Source: Testudinibacter aquarius (lineage in GTDB: Bacteria > Pseudomonadota > Gammaproteobacteria > Enterobacterales > Pasteurellaceae). From it: 64,000 nucleotides of DNA. The stretch's first letter is position 1; every line of letters begins with the position of its first letter. The stretch covers positions 124,001 to 188,000 of the forward strand of contig NZ_SMCP01000005.1 of the NCBI RefSeq assembly GCF_004342725.1, given 5' to 3'. Shown here in pieces: positions 33,501 through 42,272 of this stretch. The translations under genes were made by a program, and so were the position numbers. Below the pieces are notes generated by a model. That model was not told the origin of the DNA and did no database searches. It worked only from the letters and a program-made list of their open reading frames with translations.

Positions 33501-33914
33501 ATGTTCTATCCGGCAAAATTTGAAAAAGAGGGCGAGGGCTATAACGTAACATTTCGTGATATTCCCGAGGCGATTACTTGCGGCGATGACTTCGACGACG
33601 CGCTTTTTATGGCAAAAGATGCACTTTTAACCGCTATGGATTTTTACTTTGAAGATCGCCGCACCGTGCCACAGCCAAGCCAAGCGGAAGACGGTGAGCA
33701 TTTAATTGAATTGCCGTTGAGCGTGTCAGCAAAAGTGCTGCTATTAAATGAAATGGTAGCGCAGAATATTTCTAACGTGGAATTGGCAAAACGTATAAAA
33801 GTGAAGCCGCAAGAAGTGCAGCGGATCACCAATCTTGAACACACCACCAAAATTGATACTTTAGCGCGCGCCTTTGCCGCGCTGGGTAAAAATCTGGATT
33901 TAAGTGTGGCATAA
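33501..33914 (+). CDS. hicB: HicB antitoxin (prophage pair)
   Basis: This 137-residue antitoxin has the HicB partial RNase-H fold (MFYPAKFEKEGEGYNVTFRD) and a C-terminal HTH (VELAKRIKVKPQEVQRITN). It neutralises HicA and probably binds the AAACATTTTTGTTT operators. AGAGG precedes the ATG. A strong terminator follows. Confidence 0.9.
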   Translation: MFYPAKFEKEGEGYNVTFRDIPEAITCGDDFDDALFMAKDALLTAMDFYFEDRRTVPQPSQAEDGEHLIELPLSVSAKVLLLNEMVAQNISNVELAKRIKVKPQEVQRITNLEHTTKIDTLARAFAALGKNLDLSVA

Positions 33915-33916
33915 AA

Positions 33917-33940
33917 AGCGGGGCATTTGCCCCGTTTTTT
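33917..33940. terminator. hicB terminator
   Basis: CGGGGC and GCCCCG form a compact GC-rich stem followed by TTTTTT on the plus strand. The minus strand also has a T-rich flank. It lies at the very end of the convergent tape-measure gene. Confidence 0.85.
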
Positions 33941-36900
33941 AATCCCTGTCAAACAACGCACTACGGCTTTTTGCTTGCCGTTGTCGGTCTAATTTTTCCA
34001 GTTCCAAACGGACAGCACTAGCAAGTTCGGTAGGGCTTTGGTTTGTGCCGTTGATGGTGATATTGACTGTCATCGGGCCGACTTGTGCAGCTTGTGCTGA
34101 CTGCGGTTTTGCCGCCAACGGCGGACGGTTGTCGATAACAAACGGTTGCGCCGCGACGCTGGTCGCCATCCCTGCCGACAATGCAAACGCACCCATGCCT
34201 TTTTTAGCATAGTTCAGCAAATTCAAGTTTTTAATCCCAATTCGGCTGGTTGCTTCTTTGGTCATCACATATTCGCCACTGTGCACAATTCCCGCCGGGC
34301 TGTATTTGTAGCCGTCTCCGGTGTAGCCGCCGCGGGCTTTGCCATTTTTTAGCACGTTTGCCATAGCGGCATTGCCGTAACTATATTGGCTGTTGATTCC
34401 TTTTGTTTGTGCCGGAAAATGATACTGCTTCGGCACTTGCTCATTCACCGCAGCAGCGGCAGCATAGCCGCTTTGCGCATTGCCATTTTTCAAGGTTTGC
34501 GTCAGTTGCTGCTGTTCCAATGTTGGCATCTCGATTTTTGGTACTTCAATTTTTGGCATATTGTCGATTAGCCAAGTGATACCATCGATCAGTAGGGTGA
34601 GCGGTTTTAATATCCACTCGATGGCGGTTGCTAATGCGCTACCAAATTTTTCTCCTGCGGTTTTGGCTTTGTCTAATTGCTCTGATGTTTGTTTTGTTGG
34701 ACTTAGCAATTTGCCAAACCAATCAAACACTTTTTTCACCGCATCGGCAACCAGTCCAAATACTGTTCCCAATGGTTTGAATTTTTCCATCACCGGGGCA
34801 AGCCCTTTTTTTAACCCCTCAAAGAAGCCGCCGAAAAAGGCTTTTACTTTTTCCCAGTGTTTATAAAGCATTGTTCCCGCTAAAGCAACTCCAGCAATAG
34901 CTAACCCTATTGGGGAAAATAATACGGCGATTAATTTCAATGGTGACAATAACATTCGGACTCCCCATTTCATTGCAATAGCAAATTTATTCCATGCTCC
35001 GCCAGTCGTGCGGATTGCCCGTCCCAATACTTTAAAACGGTTGCTGATGGCTTTATTAATTCCGGTTAAATGTCCGAAACCTAAAATTAATCGTGCAATC
35101 GGATAAAGTAAAAAACTTAGTCCCATCGCTAATCCGCCGATCACTGTTAATCCTGCACCGATGCCGCCGACCCATTTCATAATTGAAGCGGTTAATTCAG
35201 GATTGGCATTAACCCATTCTTGCACTTTATCTAACGCGCCGCTGATTTTATCCATTAAATTTTCAAGTGTGACTTTTAAGCTGCCGCCGACGGTACTATT
35301 GATGTTGAATAGGCGATTTTTGAAGACTTGCCATTTTGCCGAAATGGAACGCATTCGGGTATCGAATTCCCTTCCCATACTGTTTTTGGCTTCTTCGCTG
35401 TTAGCAAGGGCTATTTGTCGTCGCCATTCTTCGGTGTTTGTCACCAATCCGGCAAGTTGCGTGTTGTAGTTTCCGCCTGCAATATCACTGATAACACCAG
35501 CTTGCAGATGTTTCGGCAGTTTTTTGATTTTTTCGACGATGGTCATTAATGTGCCTTCGGCATCCGTGACCATACCTTTTTGAATTTTTCGAGGATCAAG
35601 CCCCAATGCCGCCAAGCCCTTTTGCACCGGTTTCATACGTGTTGCTTTACTTAATCGGTTAAATGTTGCTTCAACGGCTTTTGCTGATGTGCTGGCTTCG
35701 TGTCCTGCTGTGAGCAATGTTGATCCAATGGCGGCAAGATTTTTATTGTTGATTTTGACAATTCCAGCAATACCGGAGGTATCATTCAGAAAATTGATAA
35801 TATCTGTGCCTTTGGAAATCGCATTATCATCAAGGTAGTTGATCGTATCGGCTAATTCTTTTGCTTCTTTCGTGGTCATACGAAAGTTTTTCTGCACCTT
35901 ACCAAATAATTCAACCAATTCATCAGGATTTTCAGCATCGAATGCCGTTGCCATTTGAGTATTCAGCCGCACAAAATCTTCTAATTGGTCAACCGGAATG
36001 TCCATTCTGGCGGCAGCCGTCACCATATCGCCCAATTGATTGGTGGTTAATGGCAATTCTTTGGATAAGTCTTGTACTTTTTTCTTCCACACGTCATATT
36101 CCGGCGTGAAGTTGCCCAGCTCATCTTTCAACCCCGGCACTTGGCGAACCACGCCAAGCATCACATCCTCAAAACTCATAAAGTCGCGCACGGAATTCAC
36201 AATCGGGGCGGTGATTCCGGCTCCGGTGATCATGCTTTTTTGTCCTACATTGCGTAGCTGCTCGCTGCGAGATTTCAGTGTTTCTACATTATCATGGTAG
36301 CGTTGATTATAGGCTTTAGTTTTATTCAGTTTATCAAGTGAGGTTTTTTGTTTATTGATTGCTGCGGTTGCGGCTTCGATTTTTCCTTTCACCGTTGTTT
36401 CATGTTTGGCAAAATCTTTCGAATTGATTCCGGCTTCTTTTAATTGCGTGCGTAATTGGCGCAATGCTAAATATTGCTTAACCTTTTCTTGCTGATTGGA
36501 TTTTGCTAAGCTATTTTCAGTACGAATTGATTGGTTTGTTTTCTTGATTTTGTCATTGATTTTTTGGTATTGCTCGCTCAATCCTTTAATTTTAAATTGT
36601 GATTGAATCATGGCTGCATTTGATGTTGAGATCAGTTTTCCGCTTGCAGCTTGTGAAGCGGAATATTCAGCATGACGTTTAGAGAGAAAATTAAAATTCC
36701 TTTTTTCCTCATCGAGTAAATTCTTAATATTTTGCTTATCAGTTTTTTCACTACTGATTTTAGTGCGCAAATTGGCTAATTTATTTTTATGTTTATCCAA
36801 TGCCGTATTTGCAGCAGTAATATTTTCGGTGAGCTTCTGCATGGAATTCATTTTATTGTAAGTGGATTCCAATGCTTTCTTTTCTGAACGGACGGTTTTC

Positions 36901-37001
36901 AGCGATTCAGATAATTTCTGTGCTTGTTTTACAGTGCTTTTAAACGGTGCAGTCAATTTATCAATTGCGCTTAGGGTGACTTCCAGTTTTAAATTACTCA
37001 T
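33939..37001 (-). CDS. T: Tail tape-measure protein (gpT)
   Basis: This 1020-residue protein determines tail length. Residues 20-240 are long coiled coils, and 270-420 form the conserved tape-measure core (SVRDFMSFEDVMLGVVRQVP). Hydrophobic segments near 611-640 and 685-713 could insert in the host membrane during DNA entry. In P2, gene T follows E'; here it lies between S and hicAB-V, so gene order differs from P2. Confidence 0.9.
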   Translation of the reverse strand: MSNLKLEVTLSAIDKLTAPFKSTVKQAQKLSESLKTVRSEKKALESTYNKMNSMQKLTENITAANTALDKHKNKLANLRTKISSEKTDKQNIKNLLDEEKRNFNFLSKRHAEYSASQAASGKLISTSNAAMIQSQFKIKGLSEQYQKINDKIKKTNQSIRTENSLAKSNQQEKVKQYLALRQLRTQLKEAGINSKDFAKHETTVKGKIEAATAAINKQKTSLDKLNKTKAYNQRYHDNVETLKSRSEQLRNVGQKSMITGAGITAPIVNSVRDFMSFEDVMLGVVRQVPGLKDELGNFTPEYDVWKKKVQDLSKELPLTTNQLGDMVTAAARMDIPVDQLEDFVRLNTQMATAFDAENPDELVELFGKVQKNFRMTTKEAKELADTINYLDDNAISKGTDIINFLNDTSGIAGIVKINNKNLAAIGSTLLTAGHEASTSAKAVEATFNRLSKATRMKPVQKGLAALGLDPRKIQKGMVTDAEGTLMTIVEKIKKLPKHLQAGVISDIAGGNYNTQLAGLVTNTEEWRRQIALANSEEAKNSMGREFDTRMRSISAKWQVFKNRLFNINSTVGGSLKVTLENLMDKISGALDKVQEWVNANPELTASIMKWVGGIGAGLTVIGGLAMGLSFLLYPIARLILGFGHLTGINKAISNRFKVLGRAIRTTGGAWNKFAIAMKWGVRMLLSPLKLIAVLFSPIGLAIAGVALAGTMLYKHWEKVKAFFGGFFEGLKKGLAPVMEKFKPLGTVFGLVADAVKKVFDWFGKLLSPTKQTSEQLDKAKTAGEKFGSALATAIEWILKPLTLLIDGITWLIDNMPKIEVPKIEMPTLEQQQLTQTLKNGNAQSGYAAAAAVNEQVPKQYHFPAQTKGINSQYSYGNAAMANVLKNGKARGGYTGDGYKYSPAGIVHSGEYVMTKEATSRIGIKNLNLLNYAKKGMGAFALSAGMATSVAAQPFVIDNRPPLAAKPQSAQAAQVGPMTVNITINGTNQSPTELASAVRLELEKLDRQRQAKSRSALFDRD

Positions 37002-37019
37002 ATTTATTGACCTCTATCA

Positions 37020-37048
37020 TTGACAATGCTGTTTGTTTACCCAATAAT
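37020..37048 (+). promoter_or_regulatory. Consensus-like promoter of the 37072 moron
   Basis: TTGACA at 37020-37025 and AATAAT at 37043-37048 are separated by exactly 17 bases. The predicted start lies about 17 bases before the ATG. It points against the late operon. Confidence 0.75.
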
Positions 37049-37071
37049 TCGAATAAACCAAGGGGGAAATC

Positions 37072-37323
37072 ATGGAAATACTCTTTTTATTGTTAGGCTT
37101 TTTCGCATTATGTGCGGTTGCCGGTGTTTTCTTCGGTGTTGCTATTCCTGCGGCAATTTCCACCATTATTCTTTCTCCGCTTATTATTGCTTACTTGCTG
37201 CTTATTGGGGCAGTGCTTTGGCTGTCTGAAATTCATTTTTTATTAGGTTTTGTTGCATGGTGTGGCTTGATCGCATTAGCTTATATCCGTTATAAACAAC
37301 AAAAAAATCACAACGCAAGCTGA
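37072..37323 (+). CDS. Small membrane protein moron
   Basis: This 83-residue protein has three hydrophobic helices and a basic cytoplasmic tail (YIRYKQQKNHNAS). AAGGGGGAAATC precedes the ATG, and a sigma-70 promoter stands directly upstream. It reads opposite to the flanking tail genes and overlaps the end of S by 16 bases. Such independently promoted membrane genes in prophages are often superinfection-exclusion factors. No homologue is recognised. Confidence 0.7.
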   Translation: MEILFLLLGFFALCAVAGVFFGVAIPAAISTIILSPLIIAYLLLIGAVLWLSEIHFLLGFVAWCGLIALAYIRYKQQKNHNAS

Positions 37324-37751
37324 TCAATAATCAAATCCTCAATCAGCAGCTTATCCGAATCACTAAATCCTAGCAGTTCCCGTTGGTCATACCGCACTTT
37401 GTGCGGTTTATTTTTTTGTACTCGTCCTTCCAAGCCATATTGATGCACGCTTGCCAAATGTCCGGCACTGCCGCTAAAGCCGATTTCCGCTTGTTCGCCG
37501 CTGTTTTTTCGTTTCATAAATCGGCTGCTTTTCAGCTTCACAAACATCGCTTTGCGCTTGATTTTGCCTTTCCGCTTTTGCGGTTTGCGCGGAATGTATG
37601 CGCTGCCGTCGGGGTTTTTCTGTGCGCCGATGCGTTGGCGTTGGCTTGTGCTGACTTTTTGCGCGACGTTGCGCAGTAATTTTCTACGCTCGGCAACGCT
37701 GAAACGGCTTAACAGTGCGCCGAAACGTTGTTCCAGTTGTAATGCGTCCAT
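37308..37751 (-). CDS. S: Tail completion protein gpS
   Basis: This 147-residue protein matches P2 gpS (phage virion morphogenesis family), with RRKLLRNVAQKVSTSQRQRI and a very basic centre. Its start overlaps the R stop (TAATG). Confidence 0.9.
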   Translation of the reverse strand: MDALQLEQRFGALLSRFSVAERRKLLRNVAQKVSTSQRQRIGAQKNPDGSAYIPRKPQKRKGKIKRKAMFVKLKSSRFMKRKNSGEQAEIGFSGSAGHLASVHQYGLEGRVQKNKPHKVRYDQRELLGFSDSDKLLIEDLIIDQLAL

Positions 37752-38218
37752 TATTCACTTTCCCGCACCAGTTCGCCTTTAACAAATAGCTTCCATTTTT
37801 CTACCTCTGCCCACTCGTACAGCGGCGGTTCTGCAAGATGGTTAATCAGATTTACGCCGTCTTGTTCCGCTACCCGCACGGCTTCAGTCAATCTGATTTT
37901 GATTTCAATATCGGCGGTGTCGTGGTTCAGTTGCTCAGTGGTAAATTGGATGCTTTTTTCACGTAGTGACGGATTTTCCACGATTTCGGGTTGATTACGG
38001 CGCACAAAATCCATAATTGGCACAATCAGCACGTCCAGCGGGTAAGCAAAATCGGTCAGGATAATAGTCAGCCAGTAACGATATTCAAAGCTTGCGGACT
38101 GTGCCCCGGTGCCGACAATTTGCCCGTCTTCGACAAACATCAGCAGTTTATCGGGATTGGTCTTCAATTCTGGAATGGTCTGTTCAATCGCATGGCGCAG
38201 CAGTGGCGGTTTGATCAT
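37751..38218 (-). CDS. R: Tail completion protein gpR
   Basis: This 155-residue protein matches P2 gpR from MIKPPLLRHAIEQTIPELK onward, with LTIILTDFAYPLDVLIVPIM. AAAGGATA precedes the ATG; a longer upstream frame lacks P2 similarity. Confidence 0.9.
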   Translation of the reverse strand: MIKPPLLRHAIEQTIPELKTNPDKLLMFVEDGQIVGTGAQSASFEYRYWLTIILTDFAYPLDVLIVPIMDFVRRNQPEIVENPSLREKSIQFTTEQLNHDTADIEIKIRLTEAVRVAEQDGVNLINHLAEPPLYEWAEVEKWKLFVKGELVRESE

Positions 38219-38430
38219 CGGCGGTATCCTTTCGCTTTGGTTTCCGCGATTTGTTGGCAACTGACGCAGCGGGTGCAGCCGACAATCGTTTTACGGCGTA
38301 GCTCGGGAATCGGTTCGCCGCAGTCATCGCAATAAATTGCGCTGGCGGTTTTCGGTTGGCGGTGTTTGGCAATAGCTAAATCCCGTTGCAGTTGTTCGAT
38401 TCGGCTGGCTTGGTCAAAAATATCAGTCAT
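38215..38430 (-). CDS. TraR/DksA-family zinc-finger protein
   Basis: This 71-residue protein has CDDCGEPIPELRR followed by CTRCVSCQ, the zinc finger of the TraR/DksA (P2 orf82-like) family. Such proteins bind RNA polymerase in the secondary channel and can mimic DksA plus ppGpp. It lies between spanins and R as in P2-like phages and overlaps R by four bases. Confidence 0.85.
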   Translation of the reverse strand: MTDIFDQASRIEQLQRDLAIAKHRQPKTASAIYCDDCGEPIPELRRKTIVGCTRCVSCQQIAETKAKGYRR

Positions 38431-38695
38431 GTTTTAGGGTTTCATTATGTTGATTAATGCAGGATTGCAAGGCATGGTGCGCAATGGCGCAGATTTCCAG
38501 TTGCCCCAAGGTGCGGTCAAGTGCCATCGCAAAATCACCATTGGTGTTGAGTTTAAACCGCACTTGCGCGGTGCAAAGTGCGGTTGTGGGGCATAAAATA
38601 GGCGCTGGCGGTGTGGCTTTATAAACCGTTTGCGTTGAACAGGCGTTTAATATCATCAGGGACAGGCTGATTGCGCCAAGTTTGATTTTGTTCAT
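38423..38695 (-). CDS. Outer-membrane spanin subunit (Rz1/LysC type)
   Basis: This 90-residue lipoprotein has a signal peptide ending in the lipobox ILNACS (lipidated Cys19). Its first 77 bases overlap the i-spanin gene in another frame, the classical Rz/Rz1 arrangement. With the i-spanin it fuses inner and outer membranes in the last step of lysis. Confidence 0.8.
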   Translation of the reverse strand: MNKIKLGAISLSLMILNACSTQTVYKATPPAPILCPTTALCTAQVRFKLNTNGDFAMALDRTLGQLEICAIAHHALQSCINQHNETLKHD

Positions 38696-38978
38696 TTTTC
38701 AGTGCCTCATTAAGTTGTTCGGTGCGGCTGTCGGCGTGCTGTTTTTGTTGTTGCAATGCGTTATTGAGTTGGTCAACTTGCAGTTGGTAGCGGTGCAGTT
38801 GCTGCGCTTGGTTTTTCTGCTGCTCGGCGAACAATTGATTTTCGGCTTGCAAAGTGCGGTTTTGCTCGCTCAATCGTTGGCTTTGGCGTTGAGAATAACT
38901 CAAGCAGATACTTAAACCGACGCAGATAGCCAATGCGCCGATTAACACCAGATTACGAAAATTTAAACCGTTAAACAT
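38619..38978 (-). CDS. Inner-membrane spanin subunit (Rz/LysB type)
   Basis: This 119-residue protein has an N-terminal membrane helix (LVLIGALAICVGLSICLS) and a periplasmic coiled coil of Gln-rich heptads. It ends with TWRNQPVPDDIKRLFNANG, typical of LysB/Rz proteins. It overlaps the endolysin gene at its start. Confidence 0.85.
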   Translation of the reverse strand: MFNGLNFRNLVLIGALAICVGLSICLSYSQRQSQRLSEQNRTLQAENQLFAEQQKNQAQQLHRYQLQVDQLNNALQQQKQHADSRTEQLNEALKNEQNQTWRNQPVPDDIKRLFNANGL

Positions 38979-39487
38979 AATTCACGCTCCTTGCGTCGTC
39001 TGATTTCAAGCCCTTTTAACTTTTTGCCGCCGGCATACACCCAGCGCAAGAACTGATCACACATTGCCGGGCTGTAGCCCTGATTCGCCATGCGGAATAG
39101 GGTCGATTGGCGCATGGCACCGCAGCCGACGTTAAAGGTTAAACTGGTCATTGCCTCAAATGCGCCTTGAGGCATTTTTGCGCCGTTGCCATAACGATTT
39201 ACACAGTTTTCGGCGGTGATTAAATCGTTGACCCAGCGTTGCGCAATTTCGCTGTCGCTGTAAGTGTGGTTGTGTTGGATTTTTTCGCCGCCTGCTTCGG
39301 TGCTGCCAATTCCAACTGTCAGCACATCAGACGGGCATTGATATGGATCACGGCGGCAGCCCTCGGCGTTGCCGATGATTTCCAATCCCCGCTCTCTTGT
39401 TCTGATATCATCGCTGTGATTGGCTATCACGATGCCGATAATTGCGGCGACGGCACAAACGATGACTTTTTTAAGACTGTTTTTCAT
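38963..39487 (-). CDS. SAR endolysin, P1 Lyz-like (GH24)
   Basis: This 174-residue lysozyme has a weakly hydrophobic N-terminal signal-anchor-release helix (KVIVCAVAAIIGIVIA, residues 7-22). The active-site segment AEGCRRDPYQCPSDVLT places E42, C51 and T57 exactly as in phage P1 Lyz, where Cys51 is catalytic. C11 in the anchor and C44 complete the P1-like Cys set used for disulfide switching upon release. GGAAAC precedes the ATG. An extended frame upstream is not needed. Confidence 0.88.
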   Translation of the reverse strand: MKNSLKKVIVCAVAAIIGIVIANHSDDIRTRERGLEIIGNAEGCRRDPYQCPSDVLTVGIGSTEAGGEKIQHNHTYSDSEIAQRWVNDLITAENCVNRYGNGAKMPQGAFEAMTSLTFNVGCGAMRQSTLFRMANQGYSPAMCDQFLRWVYAGGKKLKGLEIRRRKERELCLTV

Positions 39488-39698
39488 ATTTTTGTTTCCG
39501 TTCGTTGATAATTCGTAGTTCCAGCTCACGCAGCCTTAATTGATATTCTTTTCGTTTGTAGTACCAATTTGTAAACCACGTCAGAAAACCAAAAGTTATC
39601 CCGAAAATTGATGCCCACTCATGCCATGAATAGCCGCTGACCGTTGCGATAAAAGCCCCCCAATATGACAAGCCTGTTGTCCCCGGATCTCTATACAT
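39471..39698 (-). CDS. Holin (HP1-type)
   Basis: This 75-residue protein has one or two membrane segments (YWGAFIATVSG and EWASIFGITFGFLTWFTNW) and a highly charged C-terminus. AAAGGATT lies before the ATG of MYRDPGTTG. It precedes and overlaps the endolysin. Holins release or activate the endolysin at the time of lysis. Confidence 0.8.
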   Translation of the reverse strand: MYRDPGTTGLSYWGAFIATVSGYSWHEWASIFGITFGFLTWFTNWYYKRKEYQLRLRELELRIINERKQKYEKQS

Positions 39699-39712
39699 TT
39701 TTAAATCCTTTT

Positions 39713-39922
39713 CTAATCCCAAAGCTGCAGTATGGAGCGTTCCGCCGCCTGTGTTTGTTCAACTTCCGGCAAAATAACCGCGGTTCCGATTTCTAGTGTG
39801 ATGTGGTCGGCCAGCTTTGGATTCAGTTCTAAAACCCGTTCGACCAATCCGGCAGTTTTTCCAAAATAGCGGTAAACGATGGCATCTAAGCTGTCATGCT
39901 GTTGTGCGTAAACCGTTGCCAT
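39713..39922 (-). CDS. X: Tail protein gpX (LysM-like)
   Basis: This 69-residue protein (MATVYAQQHDSLDAIVYRYF) matches P2 gpX, a small LysM-like baseplate/hub protein. GGAG lies before the ATG, which overlaps the L stop (TAATG). The longer upstream frame is a shadow of L. Confidence 0.9.
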   Translation of the reverse strand: MATVYAQQHDSLDAIVYRYFGKTAGLVERVLELNPKLADHITLEIGTAVILPEVEQTQAAERSILQLWD

Positions 39923-40425
39923 TAGATCAACTCCGCCGTCAACCGCACTTCGCCCAAGATATCGCTGATCGCAAAGCGGGCGTTGCGGCGCAATTCGCCG
40001 ATGAGTGGCGTTTGTTCGCTGGCTTCTTTGCGTCCGCTGTTGGTTGCATCGTAGCTGTGGTATTGCTCGGTTAAATCCGCAACTGTCAGACAATAAACTG
40101 CTCTTTTGTAACGTTGAATTAGCACTGATTCGCCGTTGACGGTTTCCGCTTCGACTGTCGCCAGTGTGTTGCCTTGATGCCGTTGGCGGAATGGGTGTAA
40201 GTCGTAATTCACGCTTGCCATCGCTTCGATGACCGCACTTTTCAGCCGCTCGTTGGTCACAGTGCCGTCAAGTCGCATCGCGTTACGTATTGCAAGCAAG
40301 GAGATATCGGGAAAAAAACCGTTATTGGTTATGATCTCGTCCGCTATAGCATTTTCCGTCACCTGCGTTTTCAGCTTGTCCATGCTGTAATCGGTGATTT
40401 TTTTGACTGCGATTGTGCCGTTCAT
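39922..40425 (-). CDS. L: Head completion protein gpL
   Basis: This 167-residue protein matches P2 gpL, the head completion/connector protein, with ITNNGFFPDISL and HRQ-type HPFRQRHQG. It lies downstream of a strong hairpin that separates it from M. Confidence 0.9.
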   Translation of the reverse strand: MNGTIAVKKITDYSMDKLKTQVTENAIADEIITNNGFFPDISLLAIRNAMRLDGTVTNERLKSAVIEAMASVNYDLHPFRQRHQGNTLATVEAETVNGESVLIQRYKRAVYCLTVADLTEQYHSYDATNSGRKEASEQTPLIGELRRNARFAISDILGEVRLTAELI

Positions 40426-40449
40426 TTTTGCTAACCTTAAAACTGATAA

Positions 40450-40508
40450 AAAAAATAGCGGGGTGAGGGCTTTTGCAGATAATAAATTATCGTTTTGCCC
40501 GCCCCGCT
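40450..40508 (-). terminator. Hairpin with T-run between M and L
   Basis: AGCGGGG and CCCCGCT pair over a 38-base loop, and on the minus strand the stem is followed by ATTTTTTTT. It has all features of an intrinsic terminator but lies inside the late operon, so it presumably attenuates expression of L, X and the lysis genes. Confidence 0.65.
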
Positions 40509-40528
40509 GGTCGGCGTGATACGCTCGG

Positions 40529-41200
40529 TTATTCGGTTTTGTCCGTATTTTCGGACTGCAATTTATCGACGACTTTCGTTAATTTATCAATATCTTGCTT
40601 AACCCCGACATTATTATTCAACTCCATCGCACGCTTGAGATTCTCCAGTGCTGCAATTTGGTTGTTTTCCTTTTGTAGCAAGCCGATTTCTTTCAGCAGT
40701 TTGGCGCGGACTTCGTCCGGCATATCCTGCTCTTGGGTCAGCGCATTGACATTCACTAACACCGCTAAATCAAAATCAGTTTTGATGTCGCGCGAAATTT
40801 TGGCTTTATCCGCAAATTCTTCCGCAATCAGCGTGCCGGTTGTGCGGCTGAAACCGTCCGGCAATACTAAATCATGGAACAACGCATATTCACCAATTCG
40901 GATTGCCAGCGCATAATTACCACAGTCAATTGACCAAGTGAGCCACGTCATCAGCACGTTATCTTGATAACCTGTGCCTTTTTCTAATGCTCCCTCAATC
41001 CACGGCAGATATTCCGGCAAGATTTTTGCTTTAAATTCCGCTTTTGCTTCTTTTGATTGGATCTGTTGCAAGCTGCGTTTATGCACGGCTAACTGGTGCA
41101 ACATCAATTCGTAAGCCGTTGCCCCGTCCAGTGTTTCCGCTTGCGCAGAACTTTCTTGCTCTGCGCTGACCCGTAGAAAATGTGCTTTAGTTGGTCGCAT
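40529..41200 (-). CDS. M: Terminase small subunit gpM
   Basis: This 223-residue protein matches P2 gpM from MRPTKAHFLRVSAEQ, with LPWIEGALEKGTGYQDNVLM in the middle. It binds cos and recruits gpP for DNA cutting. GGGGGCG precedes the ATG. Confidence 0.9.
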   Translation of the reverse strand: MRPTKAHFLRVSAEQESSAQAETLDGATAYELMLHQLAVHKRSLQQIQSKEAKAEFKAKILPEYLPWIEGALEKGTGYQDNVLMTWLTWSIDCGNYALAIRIGEYALFHDLVLPDGFSRTTGTLIAEEFADKAKISRDIKTDFDLAVLVNVNALTQEQDMPDEVRAKLLKEIGLLQKENNQIAALENLKRAMELNNNVGVKQDIDKLTKVVDKLQSENTDKTE

Positions 41201-41201
41201 A

Positions 41202-42245
41202 TTACGCCCCCGCTTTATCTTCCGGTGCGTCAATCATTTTGATGTTTTTTAACACCGCAACCAGCTCGTAATTTTCCACAACGAAATCATCGTTAGATGA
41301 AGTGTAATCTTCGATTCGGTCACGTTTGGCGTTGTCCACAATGGTACGACGCATTGCACTGTCTTGATAATAGATGGAAAGATTATCCAATCGGGTGATC
41401 AAGATTGTACCTTTTGGCATATATGGCGCTTGGATTGCACGTAAACCGCCGACCCGTTTTTGACTGACAATCGTATCGCCTGCCAGTTGCTCGGTGGCTT
41501 TTTGGTCGTTGTATAGCGGGAAGTATTTATCCGCCATCAAATCACGGCTCATAATCGCAACCAGCTTGGTGTCGTCTTGGAACTGTGGTGCAATCAAATC
41601 GCTGACGGCGGAATAAACTAATGCATCCAGCGTTTTGTAGGTTTTGCCCGTACCGACTTCAATTTTGCCGCTGCCTTGGGTTTCTTCTTTCATGGTGCGT
41701 TGTGGTACGGCTTCGTCGATTTTTTTCAACCAGCCTTTTGCTACGTCTTGCAGCAATGGTTTAGCGGTGCGGTTTGAGGTTTTGACGCGCTCTTCGCCGT
41801 TGAATGCAATCATAATGCGGTCTAACGCCATGCGTTCGGCTTTCAATTCGCCTAGACGCTTGGCAAAATCGGGGAATTTCGCCCACATATCCAGTGTGCC
41901 GTAGGTGTTGTGGGTGTCATAGTTGATTTGCTGACAGTGATATGCAATTGCTGTCAATTTGTGAATATCTTGCGTTTCACGGTCTTTGGCGGTAGTGTCG
42001 GTTGTGCCGGCAATTGTTCCCGCAATGCCTAATCCTAGCACTTCGCCTTGCTGTTCGGTGACACCGATAATGTTGATCATTTTCAGGAATTCGGAACTTT
42101 CTTGAACTGCTTTTTCTAAGCGTTGTTGAACACTCGGGGTGATCGCAAATTTCTGGCCGGCTTGAATGCCGCTGAAATCAACGCTGTTGTCTTGTGCTAC
42201 GCCAGTTAGATACGCATTTAAAATAGCTCGGGTTTCTGTTCTCAT
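41202..42245 (-). CDS. N: Major capsid protein gpN
   Basis: This 347-residue protein matches P2 gpN, the major head subunit (HK97 fold), with MRTETRAILNAYLTGVAQ and FAITPSVQQRLEKAVQESSE. It is probably trimmed by gpO during maturation, as in P2. Confidence 0.95.
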   Translation of the reverse strand: MRTETRAILNAYLTGVAQDNSVDFSGIQAGQKFAITPSVQQRLEKAVQESSEFLKMINIIGVTEQQGEVLGLGIAGTIAGTTDTTAKDRETQDIHKLTAIAYHCQQINYDTHNTYGTLDMWAKFPDFAKRLGELKAERMALDRIMIAFNGEERVKTSNRTAKPLLQDVAKGWLKKIDEAVPQRTMKEETQGSGKIEVGTGKTYKTLDALVYSAVSDLIAPQFQDDTKLVAIMSRDLMADKYFPLYNDQKATEQLAGDTIVSQKRVGGLRAIQAPYMPKGTILITRLDNLSIYYQDSAMRRTIVDNAKRDRIEDYTSSNDDFVVENYELVAVLKNIKMIDAPEDKAGA

Positions 42246-42272
42246 GTCGGTATTCTCTTTGTTAATAATAAA

